The notes beneath the pieces are model-generated. The model saw only the letters and a list, made by a program, of their open reading frames with translations. It was not told where the DNA came from and did no database searches. A stretch of 48,757 nucleotides of DNA, taken from positions 1 through 48,757 of the forward strand of contig JBBBWG010030521.1 of the NCBI GenBank assembly GCA_037176905.1, written 5' to 3'. The position numbers were made by a program, and so were the translations under genes. Of this stretch, positions 13,303-24,469 are shown one piece after another; the first letter of the stretch is position 1; the number at the start of each line of letters is the position of its first letter. Origin of the DNA: Azolla pinnata. Lineage: Eukaryota > Streptophyta > Polypodiopsida > Salviniales > Salviniaceae.

Positions 13303-13308
13303 AATAAA
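13303..13308 (+). terminator. Candidate poly(A) signal of the Agenet gene
   Basis: AATAAA lies 173 bases after the stop codon at 13130, in an AT-rich stretch preceded by several TGTA words (13186-13262), which are typical plant far-upstream elements. Confidence 0.45.
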
Positions 13309-14001
13309 TAAGGGAATACTATAGGTGCTTTGGGCATGGATAACAGCAAAGCTAGGCTGGGAAGGAAATGTGATAAAAGCCAATGCTTCATGAAGAATAT
13401 CTGGTTAAAGTTAAATGCAACCATGGTTATTGAAGGAGCTCTTATGCAAAATATGTTCTTCTCTGTTGTTGCATCCTGTAAATATAAGAACAGATAAAGC
13501 TGATCAGTGGTGGGGAGATCATTTGTATCCTTGATGCAGGTGTCTTCATCATAAAAGAAGACAAGAAGTTCAAGCCATGCTGGTATGCATGTATAGAAAA
13601 ACCGGTATCTATTTATGCTCTCTCATGGAAACTAAGCATTGAAAACAGTAGCTTTGTCTGACGTGAGGTGTGTTTATAATGTCTTGCAGGGTTATCATAG
13701 GCGGGATAATCTGTTAGAGATTGTTCAACTCAACATATCTTCTTTGAATACAATTTGCTGGAAGTGAGTCTTGGCGTGTCAAAATGAAATGCCCGTATCA
13801 TCAAATCAATTTAACTTTTTTTTGCAGACTAGTGCCATGGTGTTTGTCTTGGCCTGTATCGTGCGGCTGTATTTAACTTTAAGAGTATCTTCTTGCTTAG
13901 AAATATTATCACGCTGCTTTCTTGGTATAGGTGAAACTCTGAGCTGCAGTTGTCTGCTGGTGAGGTATGGAAGAATTCTGGCATTCTGAAAGTTTTGAAG
14001 C

Positions 14002-14098
14002 AACTAGAAAGCATTGAAGCAGTACTTGAATGTCATCAGGAAGCATTGAGCTACCAACTAGAAAGCATTGAAGCAGTACTTGAATGTCATCAGGAAGG
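14002..14098 (+). repeat. 54-bp tandem duplication
   Basis: The unit starting AACTAGAAAGCATTGAAGCA begins at 14002 and again at 14056. The 43 bases of the second copy are identical to the first, so this duplication is recent. Confidence 0.9.
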
Positions 14099-14831
14099 AA
14101 AACAGGCAGTATTCCCCAAGCGATTGTTCGCTGTGATAGAAGGTTGAAATTCCGTAATACTTTGCCTACAAGCCACAAGCATTTCTGTTTGAATCCAAGT
14201 GAAGGTTGGGGATTTTCTGGTTCTGAATGCGGATCGAGCAGATCCTGCTCGATCGATCGATCTGCTCAATCTGCTCAAATAAGTTACATTCACAAGGCTA
14301 TCCACATGGAATCGGTGTCTCTTGTAGCCAACTCATTGAGTCTATGATTGGTCATTAGTTCTATAGTCACAATTCCATTTTATGCAGACAAGATATTGTG
14401 GGATGTGTACCCAATCATCCATGAGCAACTTAAGAAGAGAATACAACGACGTGTATGGTTGTGTGTAATCCTTAGGCTCATGGTGACAGAAACTCCTGCG
14501 GTTTTATTACACATTGAACCGAGGATGATGATGAACAATTGGTATTGTGGGTTCTGCTAAATGTCAAGCCATGCAGGTAAGCCTCGTAGAAACGAACATG
14601 TTGAAGCTCGGGGCGAAGCACTATCATGCTTTTGGTATGCAATGCCATAAGCACAGATGATCATGATGTGCTCTTAGCACACTGTGCTCATCGATTCACT
14701 AGGGATGGCATGATAAGAAAGAGCAGGAACTGCATCGAATTCGCAAACATGAGGCTAGATTGATCGTTCACCATGTGCCACGATGCGTGCACATACATGA
14801 ACAAATCGGTGGAATCGAATCCCGAGCTTGG

Positions 14832-14911
14832 TCACGGAGCTAGACAATCTGAGCAAGTTCGATAACAGCAAGCTCACGGAGCTAGACAATCCGAGCAAGT
14901 TCGATAACAGG
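14832..14911 (+). repeat. 42-bp tandem duplication
   Basis: TCACGGAGCTAGACAAT begins at 14832 and again at 14874. The copies differ at about one position before they diverge at the edge. Confidence 0.9.
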
Positions 14912-15098
14912 AGAGAGATGATCTGGAGGAGCTTTTGATAGTAGTTGTATATGGATCCAGTATACCAAAACACAAATATCATGAGGATGTTCTCATGTTC
15001 TCATTCTTTGATGTGAAAAGCCAAAACACTCCCAGTGGTTGTTTTGTTCGTTTGTTGTCCCAGTGCAGGGAAAGCATGGCGGGTAAATAACCGTCAAA

Positions 15099-15240
15099 AC
15101 TCTTCTCTTCTCTTCTCTTCTCTTCTATTGTGGACTCTGTCTGCTTTCTCATCTCTGATGATCATCCCTCTGCCTTGATCTCTTGCATTGTCTCTGATCC
15201 CTCTTCATTCTTCTTCTTCTTCTTCTTCTTCTTCTTCTTT
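15099..15240 (+). repeat. Pyrimidine microsatellites (TCTTC)n and (TTC)n in a probable leader
   Basis: CTTCTCTTCTCTTCTCTTCTC at 15099-15126 and (TTC)n at 15210-15240. CT-rich tracts of this type are common around plant transcription starts. They precede the upstream reading frame at 15346 and the large coiled-coil gene at 15589, so transcription probably begins near here. Confidence 0.7.
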
Positions 15241-15345
15241 CTTAGCAAGACCTTACCATTACACCAACCAGACCTTCTCTCCTTGATCTGTCTTCTCCGT
15301 TTGTCTGTCTGCCCATCGCCCCTGATTAGCACAGAACCCACCACC

Positions 15346-15447
15346 ATGGATTATTGCTGCTCCATCTCAAGCCAATGGATTGCTTCCCTGTTTTCAGACC
15401 GAATCTCCACCATTCAGGGAACCAGAGACTGGCTCCACCGGAAGTGA
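15346..15447 (+). CDS. Upstream reading frame, 33 codons, in the coiled-coil gene leader
   Basis: Starts in a near-ideal initiation context (CCACCATGG) and encodes a 33-residue peptide beginning MDYCCSISSQW, rich in Ser, Ile and Trp, ending at TGA 15445-15447. It is 141 bases upstream of the main start and in a different frame. I tried to splice it to the main frame: the only acceptor-like site that keeps the main frame (TACAG|CTATGG at 15586) has no matching-phase donor inside this frame. A translated uORF that lowers main-frame translation is therefore the simplest reading. Whether the peptide itself is made or conserved is unknown. Confidence 0.45.
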   Translation: MDYCCSISSQWIASLFSDRISTIQGTRDWLHRK

Positions 15448-15588
15448 ATCAAATGCATGATCCGTTTGATCATATGTATATATAGATAGGTTGCTTCTCC
15501 TTCACCATTTCCATTCCTTGTTTAGGCAGAGGAAGGAGCCCCGATAGGCCCACCTCTTGTTGCCACAGGCTATCCCTGAAATACAGCT

Positions 15589-18500
15589 ATGGAGAGCTCT
15601 GTTTCGAATGCTCCGTTGCTTCCTTTGAGCTTCCATTGCAGGAGCGCACGGCTTTGCATGAAGAAGGCGGCCTTCGCGAAGAAAGCTCGGCTCGCGTCCG
15701 ATGAGCTCGCCCACCTCAAGAAGTTCTACATGCTGCTGACCTCCACCATAGCTTCGCACCCGCAGTTCGAAGCTCAGAGGACGGAGAAGCAGCTCGCGGA
15801 GCTCCTGACATGCCTCCCGGAAGCGAGGAAGAGGATGCAGCAGCTCGAAGGAGAGGCCTTCAGCTCGCCGACAAACAACAGCTGCGGCAGTAGCGCATTA
15901 ACAGCCTCGAAACCCGCTGCATCGACCGCGGTAATGGCATCGAAAGACGGATCTGGCGTGAAGAATCCGAAGCTCGCCGCAAAGGCTAGCACTCGAGCGC
16001 TTCGAAGGGGGGCTAGACCGCTTCCTTTGCCTGGCTTTTGCGCCGATGATGATCCACAGCAAGCTTTAGCACCATCGCCGCAAGCAGTGCTGGTTCGATC
16101 GCCAGACCAAATGCTGCAGAAACAGAGAAGACTATGGGGTAACAACAAAGGAATTATGAGAGAGCCAGCATCTATGGCGTCCTCTAGAAAGCAGAGGAAG
16201 AGGCAGGTCCACCTCATGGAATCTCTTTCATCTCAAGAACTGAAAGCGTTGAGCAATGTGCTTGACATCGATACGATGAATGAGCATTCGAACGATGACC
16301 GTGTCTGCCTGATGATGGATCGAGAGCCCGCTTCTTCGTCAAACCGAAGAAGGAAATCTGCCCACTTCATGATCGATGACGATGCCTTGGGATCATGTCG
16401 ATGGAATCGAAATGAAGAAGAATCTGAAGAAGAAGAAGCTGCTGCTGGTGCTAGTTGTGATCCGATGATCGAAGCACATCGGCAGCATCGGCCTAGACTC
16501 TCTACCAATCCCAGGCCTCGGCATGGAGCTCCTACATCATCGACGACGGGGAATGGCTTCATTGACCAACAGCCCAGCCATCATGCACCAACATTAGAGG
16601 TAGATCAACAAAGCAGCTACACCGATTCCCATACCACATCTTCTTGCATCGATCCTCGTAGAATCGAATCTGTCGACACTTACCGGATTCGGAAGAATGC
16701 TCGCTCCAGAAAGGCTGATAGCAGCAGCTACTTCTGGGGGCAGGATGAGGTCATGCTCTCCGAGTCACTCAGCCATGGCAGCGCTGAGAATGCAGCTGCT
16801 CAAGTGCCCACGAACGAGGAATGGGATGATTCTTCTGGTCTTCACAGGACCAATATCAGGCCCTCGGGCAAAACACGCAGGCTCGACAAAGCCTTGAGTC
16901 CAATGTGCACTCAGAATCTCTGCAAGGCCGGCTTTCCATTGAGGATCGACAGCGTGGAAGAAGGCGTCGGAGATGTCGAGGGCACGATCGCGGCAACCAA
17001 CCGCATCAGGACGAAGCTCGACGAAGAGTACGGCAAGATGAGGGATCGGATGAAATGGCTGAAAAGGAAAAATGAGTCCCTCCTCCTTTGCTCCACAGAT
17101 CAGCCCCAAAGTGTGGCTAGCTGCTCGAAAGGAATCGATGCCAATAGCATGGATCGCTTGAAAGGAATCAATGCCAATTATAGCATGGATAGATCGAAAG
17201 GAATCGATGCCAACAGCATGGATCGCTCGAAAGGAATCCATGCCAATAACATGGATCGCTCGAAAGGAATCGATGCCAATAGCATGGATCGCTCGAAAGG
17301 AATCGATGCCGCTCTGGGTAGCTCGAAAGGGATCGATACCGCTATGGCTAACCCGAAAGGGATCAATTCCAGTAGCTGGAAGAAGCTAGCAAGCAAGGAT
17401 ACAGCCCCCGATTCTCGCGGTGCATCGGCGGCGTGCTGCCATGGCCATGGCATCGATGAGATGAGAAGACCTTGCACTGATTCAGAAGAGAAGCTGGTAG
17501 TAGCTCATGAAAGTGCTGCAGCTGCAGCTAGCCAAAGTGCAGCTAACAGTAGCGATGCCAATGCCACCCGCGATGCTGATGCACAGGCTCGATTCGGCAC
17601 CTCGCTACCCTTCTCGCATTACATTTCGAAGCTCAAGGAATTGTCTGGGAGGCAAAGCGCTGCTGCTGCTGCTGCTGCTGCTAACTTGGCCATGGATCTG
17701 CCACAACAAGCTGCGGATCCGAAGATGAGACAACAAGATCGGTCTGCATCAAGCGCGCCTTGTGCTGCACATGCCGATGAATCTCTCGAGACCTCTCCTC
17801 GCAGCGATGCATTCTCCGAGGCCCTCACGTATTCCAACCCGGTCTTCGATCTCGGCAGCGAGCAAATGCTCGAAGAGAAGGGGTTTCTGAATCTGCAGAC
17901 GATCGGCGGATCGACGGAAGGTGAGGCTGGTTTCCCACAAATTCTGTGCCTGAGTGCCTGAAATCTCTGCAAAAAAACAGCATGTCATGCAGATCATACA
18001 CCGTTCGATTGAATGGATTTAATTCTTTTTCATCAATTCTGCAAGATCAAAGCACCATAATCTGCTCAGAAAGACTAGCTAGAATCTGCTAGAATCTGCC
18101 TGATTGTCAAGGTTCCGATTCCATTTAGTCAAAAGACTAGCTAGAATCTGACTGATTTTCAAGGTTCCGATTCCATTCAGTCAAAAGACTAGCTAGAATC
18201 TGCTCAGGAATCAAGAGGAATTGTGTTTTTTGAATGCTTTTTTTGCAGCAGCTGAATGCTTCTTGCAAGAGCCTGAGCTCAGGCTAGGGCATCATGGATT
18301 GCCAGGGGAGGAGAAGAAGAATGGCGTGAATCGACAAGATCTAGTGGCTAAGAGAAGTGCTTCTTCTGAGTCTTCTTCTGCATCGATTCGTTCTCGGTTA
18401 CCTGCCTGTTCAAGAGATGGGCAGAAGCAGCTTCTCCATCACACGCCATGTGCAGAAGATGCTCGGATCAAAGCTCCCGGCGGCAATGGCCGATTCAGCA

Positions 18501-21500
18501 GCATCTCAGGCCCTCGATCGCAGCTTGCATCCGAGAGCTGCTTCATGAAGAGGTTCGGAGCTGAGCAAGTAGAGGATTCGATCAGCATCAGCATCATCGG
18601 AGGAGCGAATTCGAGCGCTTATCGTGCTGATCTGCCGCAGTCTATGGAGGAGAGGAGCAAGGATGGAGTGCATGGCGCTCAGAATGGCCCCAGGAAGAGC
18701 TCCAACCGAGAGTCTTCCTTCGGAGCAGCTCGAACGCAGCAGCATCAGATGCTCGTCCCTTCTTCGTGCTCCAAGGAGGATCTGAATCATCTTCATCTTC
18801 GTGGCGGATCTGATGCAGCTCATCTGTCGGCGGCGGAGCTCGAAGGAGGAGGAGGAGGAGAGGAATCCTCATGGCTGATCCGGTGCAAGATCGAGGAGCT
18901 GCAGCGGGAGCTGGAAGAGCACAGGGATCGGTGGGAGCGAGAGAGGGAGGAGATGAAAGGGGCGATCGATCGAGATGCGTGCAGAAGAATGGAGGATCTT
19001 CTGCAGTCGGAGGAGGAGGAGAGGCGAAGGCTGGAGAGCTCGATGCAGGAAGCGATGGCGGCGTTTGCAGGCGAGATGAAGGGCCTGGCGATGGAGGAGC
19101 TGGAGGCCCGGGAATCGAAGCAGGCGAGCAGGATCGAGGAGCTCGAGGGCGCCATAGCCAAGATCGCTGAAGCTCTTCGGTCGGAACTGGTGTCGAGCGT
19201 GGAGTCAGTTCGGTCAGAGTTGGAGACGAAGCTGCTTCAGAAGAAGCTCCAGGAACGCGGTGGCGATGGCGCTTCTTCTTCTTCGTCTTCGTCTTCTTCT
19301 TCTTCTTCTTCCGTCGCCTTCTTGTCTGACGAATCTGTGCGAGGCGCCATCGCCAAGATGATGCAGGCTCAGATCTGTACCGTTTGGGAAGAGATTCATC
19401 AGTTTCGCGTGCGAGACGCCATCGCCGAGGCGATGCAAGCTCAGATCTGCGCCGTTCGGGAAGAGATTCGCCAGATCTCGGCGAGAAAGCAGACGAATCG
19501 CCGGCTTTCAAGAAAGCTCGATCGCGCGAGGAAGGAAAGCTTCAGGTCGAAGCGGGAGCGCGAGGATCTGAGGCGAGCCATGGCAGCGATGCAGGAGAGC
19601 TTGCAGGCGCAGACGACGCAGGAAAGCCGAGCGAACGGGGAAGAAGACCTGCGGAGGAGCTTGGAAGACAAGGAAAGCTCCGGCTATGGCGGCGGCTATG
19701 GAAGCAGAAGCAGAAGCTCTCTGCACGACCTCGCCATGGCGAAGACGGTGGGAACGCTCGATCGAGAAGCCGGGAAAGCTCAAACCGAAGCCGAGGATCT
19801 GCGCAGGGAGGCGAAAACCCTAACAGAGTCGCTGCTTCCGGAGCAGAAGCACAGCGAAGCGGCCTCCTCCGCCGCCCAGGAAGCTATGGCAGCAGCAGAT
19901 CGAGCCGAAAGAGGATCAGAAGAGCTCTCCGAGGCATGCCAAGCGAGCTGCTGCAAAGAGGATTCAAGCTTCCGGCGACGGAATGAGGAAAGGATGGAGG
20001 AGCTCGCCTCCGCCATAGCCAGTGTTGTGCAGACCGCTTCGGAGCTTGGCGAGAAGCACAGGGAGCACGAAATGCTCCTCGATCAGATCGGAAGGGCGAA
20101 GGAAGAGAGGATAGATGAGCTCGATTCGGCCATAGCCACTGCCATACAGAACAGATCGGAGCTCTTCCATGAAAGGCACAAAGAGCATGAGGTCTGCGTA
20201 CAAGAGCTCAGGACGGAGGTAGCTTCAGCCATAGCCATCGCCATACACAACACGTCGGAGCTCTTCCATGAAAAGCACAGAGAGCATGAGATCTGCATAC
20301 AGGAGCTCAGGACGGAGGTAGCTTCAGCCATAGCCACTGCCATACACAACACATCGGAGCTCTTCCATGAAAAGCACAGAGAGCATGAGATCTGCATACA
20401 AGAGCTCAGGACGGAGGTAGATTCAGCCATAGCTACTGCCATACAGAACTCATCGGATCTCTTCCATGAAAGGCACAAAGAACATGAGATCTGCATACAA
20501 GAGCTCAGGACGGAGGTAGCTTCAGCCATAGCTACTGCAATACAGAACTCATCGGATCTCTTCCATGGAAAGCACAAAGAGCATGAGATCTGCATACAAG
20601 AGCTCAGGACAGAGGTAGCTTCAGCCATAGCTACTGCCATACAGAACACATCCGAGCTCTGTGAAAAACACCAAGAGCATGAGATCTGCATACAAGAGCT
20701 CAGGACGAAGGTGGCTTCGGCCATAGCTTCAGACCACAGGGAATGCGAGATGCTTCTGCGCGAGGTCAAGAAAGAGGTCGAGACAAGGAAAGAGAAGCAC
20801 AAGGCGGATCCTTCATCGGATCGGATCGAGCATTCAGAGATCGAGAAGGATGAGAATCCTCGATTGGCTGATGCATCCATGGAAAAGCTTGTGAAGCTTC
20901 TCGACTCCTATGAAGAGGTGTCGTGCTTCGTCGAGAAGCTGAAGAAGGTGGAAGAAGATGGCGATGGAGGAGGGAATGAGAGTGCCAGGGATGGAGCAAA
21001 GCAGTGCAGCGAGGAAGCACTGAATGCATTGGAGATGAAAGTAGGAGAATTGGAGAATCGGATATGCCATGTCGAGACAGCTGCAACTCTCACGACAAGG
21101 TACTGTCGAAATCTTTCCAACTATTAGATGTCAATCTGGTTTTTGGGATCAACAGCTGAATTTCAGCATGGGAAAGGGAAATCTTCAAGAGCCCATCATG
21201 ATGATAACACAACCAAAGGTGTTATATATGAAGCCCTGTGATATCAAACAGATTTAGCTTTCAAAAATGTAAATTTGGTTTTTGGGATCTACAGATGAAT
21301 TTCAGCATGGAAAGAAAAAACCTTCGAGTGACATGGTGTTGAAGCCCTGTGAGTACCAGACATATGTAGCTTTCAAAAATGTCAATTTGGTTTTTGGGAG
21401 ATCAACAGCTGAATTTCAGTATGGAAAGAAAAAACCTTCTAGTGTCATGATGGTGATAATACAGCCGATTGTGTTATATATGAAGCCCTGTGATACCAAA

Positions 21501-22906
21501 CAGATTTAGCTTTCAAAATGCTTCAACACAGCACAGATAGAAAAATTTTCGTGTGACACGATGATGATAACACAACTGAAGCTGTTATATATGAAGCTCT
21601 GTGATACCAAACACATGCAGCTTTCAAAAGACAATTTCAACTAGTTTGATGCTGATAGAACACATCCATAGCCATCTGAAACCTCAAGACCAAAGAAAAA
21701 GAAAACCATAGCTACCTAAAGACCCTTGCAGTTTGGTGATATAACACAACCACTGCCATCCAAAATCATCGATACTAGAACACAACCATTGCTGTTCAAA
21801 ACCCTCCTGTCAAAATACTGTGTAGTAATAATCCATGTATACAGTTTGCTGTTGTTTTGTGTGTTTCAGAGAAAATCCTGTGCTACTTGATACTCATGAA
21901 AATACTTTCTTTCATGGACATTTCGATATTTTTTTTTGACAGGACATTGGACTCAAAGGCGCATTTCTTCACAGCCCAAATAGAGGTAGCACTCACTGCG
22001 GCGATGAAAGCTGAAGGCAAGTGCAGTGCTCTGGGGTCCGAGCTTGTGAAGCTTTTTCGAGCGCTTGCCTCATCCAAGAGGCAAAGGGCTTCTAATCCAG
22101 CCCACTGCGAAGACAACAACAATCATCAGATTCATCATCATAACCAGGCATTAGTTGTGAGGGATCCTTCATACAAGAAAAGAGCTACAGCTAAAGTGCA
22201 GGGCTCAAAAGAGTTGGCTGGATTTGACAGGACTGTGAAGCAAGACACTGAAATCTCACCCAAGTTCAATAGTCTCATAGAGGGTCGAGAGCTATGTCAC
22301 AATGAAGCCCTTGAGACAAACCGGAGTGATAGTACAGCCAACACCACACATACAAAGACATCATTCTCCAACATATCCAATCTTGGGACGAACCTGTCGA
22401 CCATCGAGACTTTCACTGACCCTTCTTCTTCATATGCCACTCAGCGCTCCAGCCATGGTCATGAACAACATGACAGGTCTGTAGTGCAGGTGGGTAGGAT
22501 CTTCAGACTTGCCTCCAAATTCCATAGCCATAATAAGCAAGGAAGTGATGATAGTCAGTGTACAACATTGCCCAGCCACGTTTCTGCCACTGCTGCTGCA
22601 AATAGTACCGTTAATGGAGGCATTGAAAGGCGTGTTAAGGTGGATTCTGTGAACAAGCAGGGGGATGGAAAAATGGTGGCTGCCGAAAGGAAACTGCCAA
22701 TTACTGAGGGGAAGAGGAGAATTGAATGCACTAGCAAGGAGAGGATAAGAATGGGTTGTGCCAGTAGAGACTATCAAACAGCAGATTTGAGGATGGGTGA
22801 GGGAAGGATTCTAGTCAATGTGTGTCATCAGTCAGCTTTTGTGTCAGGAACCAGAAGTAAGCTATTGACACAAGGGAGCAAATATGCTGCAGTGAAAACA
22901 GAATAG
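15589..22906 (+). CDS. Giant Ser/Ala-rich coiled-coil protein with two repeat arrays, unrecognised
   Basis: Three exons join in frame (15589-17920, 18249-21099, 21943-22906) into about 2,048 aa. Introns are 328 and 843 bp with phases 1 and 2, donors GAAG|GTGAGG and CAAG|GTACTG, acceptors TTTTGCAG and TTTGACAG. An in-frame stop just upstream supports the start. Residues 10-75 are a basic helical segment (KKAAFAKKARLASDELAHLKK). An 11-residue SKGIDANSMDR repeat occupies about 513-600. From about 985 to 1720 there is a long charged coiled coil, with a 33-residue array at about 1398-1608. Exon 3 has a short helical motif (EVALTAAMKAEGK) and then disordered sequence. I recognise no enzyme, membrane or targeting domain. 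A structural or scaffold role is inference. It could be two genes read as one, but the phase match at both introns argues against that. Confidence 0.6.
17121..17390 (+). repeat. Coding 33-bp tandem repeat (SKGIDANSMDR)
   Basis: About eight units of 33 bases inside exon 1 of the coiled-coil gene; core codons spell SKGIDANSMDR. Variants include KGINAN, KGIHANN, KGIDAAL and KGIDTAM; one unit carries one extra codon (NYSMDR), and no unit breaks the frame. The last two units have decayed. Confidence 0.9.
18069..18202 (+). repeat. Intronic short direct repeats
   Basis: AAAGACTAGCTAGAATCTG occurs at about 18069, 18132 and 18184, with a CAAGGTTCCGATTCCATT segment between copies. The spacings are about 62 and 52 bases. 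It lies in intron 1 of the coiled-coil gene, close to the acceptor. Confidence 0.85.
20110..20745 (+). repeat. Coding 99-bp tandem repeat (33-residue coiled-coil unit)
   Basis: About six units of 99 bases. The residue unit reads ELRTEVASAIATAIHN then TSELFHEKHREHEICIQ. The middle units are nearly identical at DNA level, and the outer units are progressively more diverged and shorter. All keep frame. The same stretch read on the opposite strand also stays open for 265 codons, as expected from a period divisible by three. Confidence 0.95.
21130..21625 (+). repeat. Intronic tandem repeat, ~110-140 bp units
   Basis: Units starting near 21130, 21269 and 21379 share CAATTTGGTTTTTGGGATC, AACAGCTGAATTTCAGCATGG and GTGTTATATATGAAGCCCTG segments. 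A fourth partial unit follows at about 21506. They fill most of intron 2 of the coiled-coil gene. Confidence 0.85.
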
Positions 22907-22918
22907 AGAAGATATCAA

Positions 22919-23230
22919 GAATTCTGTACATAGAGTGCCCTTGATCGGAAAGATCAAGTTCATGAATTAATTAAATTCTTGGATCTTTTCAGCAAGAGGC
23001 CATGAGCTCTGATTCCTTGAGGTAAAGACAGGAGAATTCAGTATATAGAGTGTCCTTGATTCGAAAGATCAAGGTCATGAATTCAATTCTTGGATCTTGT
23101 CCTTGAGGCAAAGACAGGAGAATTCGGTATATAGAGTGTGCTTGATTCGAAAGCTCAGGATCATGAATTCAATTCTCGGATCCTTTCAGCAAGAGGCCAT
23201 GAGCTCCACTTCCTTGAGACAAAGATAGGA
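22919..23230 (+). repeat. Tandem repeat after the coiled-coil gene, three units
   Basis: GAATTC(T/A/G)GTATATAGAGTG-type starts at 22919, 23034 and 23121, each followed by CTTGATTCGAAAGATCAAGG and CATGAATTCAATTCT segments. Unit lengths are about 115 and 87 bases; the middle copy lacks the AGCAAGAGGCCATGAGCTC piece. It lies within the likely 3' UTR or just beyond. Confidence 0.85.
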
Positions 23231-24469
23231 TCAGGATACGAATTCATCAAAGCACAGAAGGAAGCATGAGGACCTTATCATTGATGTTCATCAGCCTCGT
23301 GGTGATGCCAGGAACACTATGTATTTGTGCTTGTCTAGCTTGAAATCGTAGACCGGTTCAACGATGGTTTGGTTAGACAGCAGCTTTGGATGGCTAGAGT
23401 GGATATGTGGCTTCCAGAACAGTTTAAATTGCCGACTGCTTTAAATTTTCTGGGCGGTTCAGCTCAGCAAATTCAATTTGGTTCAACACTTCCCAAGTGA
23501 TGCATGCATAGACATGCGCACACGCATCATCAGGGTATTGAATCTGTAAATCTTGTTGATACTTTAGACACATCTCAGAGATTGAATCATACTTATTTTC
23601 TGATCCCCAGGTATATGCATATATATTGTATAGTTATACACACACATAATGTAGATTATTCCATACAGCCAGCTCTTGAAAAACCACTAGACTGTATATA
23701 GATTGATGTCAAGATAATACCCCTTTTGCTTCAGGGTATATTTGTAGCACCCAAATGTAAAAGTGCTCTTCATCCAAATAAAGACTTGTAATTTGGTTAA
23801 TTTGTGGGGAGATTTTTCCTTAGCATCTGAATTATCCTCAGCATTCCAAATGCAAGGCAGCATATATACACAAAACGTTTGCTTCCTTCCAGTGAATGCT
23901 CGCTCCTGTCAAGCATTCCACCACAAAACAAATATTTAAAAGCAGCTCTGCTGCATCACATATATGTCAAAATGTTGAAAAAGTTCAACTATGTATACAT
24001 ATTACAATCTTTATGTTGTCTTCATAGCTTCATAACTGGATTCAGTACAGGCATTCTGACGTGATGCTAGAGATCTCTCATGTAGCGTGATGTGCTGAGA
24101 ACAAACTTTAGTTTAACTAACCATAGACACTGTAGTTCAGTTTAGTAAACACAATATTCAATTATAAACGCTAATGAAAATAGTCAGAAATATCTAGTCT
24201 TTCAACTATATGGATCCATTTGTTGGTTCCACTGCTTTCATTAGCACTGTTTCAGCAAAAAATAAGATCTATCTATGTCTTTGTAATTTAGATACAGTAA
24301 CCATGTTCTCAAAAGATTTTATATAAAGACAAAACAAACCCACCTTGTAAAAATAAAAGATACATAGCTTAATCTTGCCAAAACATCTTCTTGCAATTTG
24401 TTAATCCTTCTCCCTTACATTCTCAATTTTTCCACAGTAAATGATTAGATTACAATATGTTTTTCAGTA
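23231..24469. other. Intergenic between convergent genes
   Basis: AT-rich DNA between the 3' ends of the coiled-coil gene (+) and CXIP4 (-). It will include both 3' UTRs. I see no further coding sequence; open frames are under 70 codons. Confidence 0.6.

Larger units (their letters stand above)
13309..15098. other. Intergenic, with two short tandem duplications
   Basis: No coding region recognised; open frames are under 90 codons and several exist only because of the duplications at 14002-14098 and 14832-14911. Part of the left half may be an extended 3' UTR of the Agenet gene. A compact palindromic stretch lies at 14233-14267. Confidence 0.5.

Noticed and set aside
16233-17241. Minus-strand frames of about 100-160 codons opposite exon 1 of the coiled-coil gene
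   Set aside because: They are explained by the GC-rich sense coding sequence and its 33-bp repeats.
20083-20880. A 265-codon minus-strand frame with Cys/Ser repeats across the 33-residue array
   Set aside because: Any tandem repeat with a period divisible by three that lacks a stop in one antisense unit stays open throughout. It is a shadow of the coiled-coil gene.
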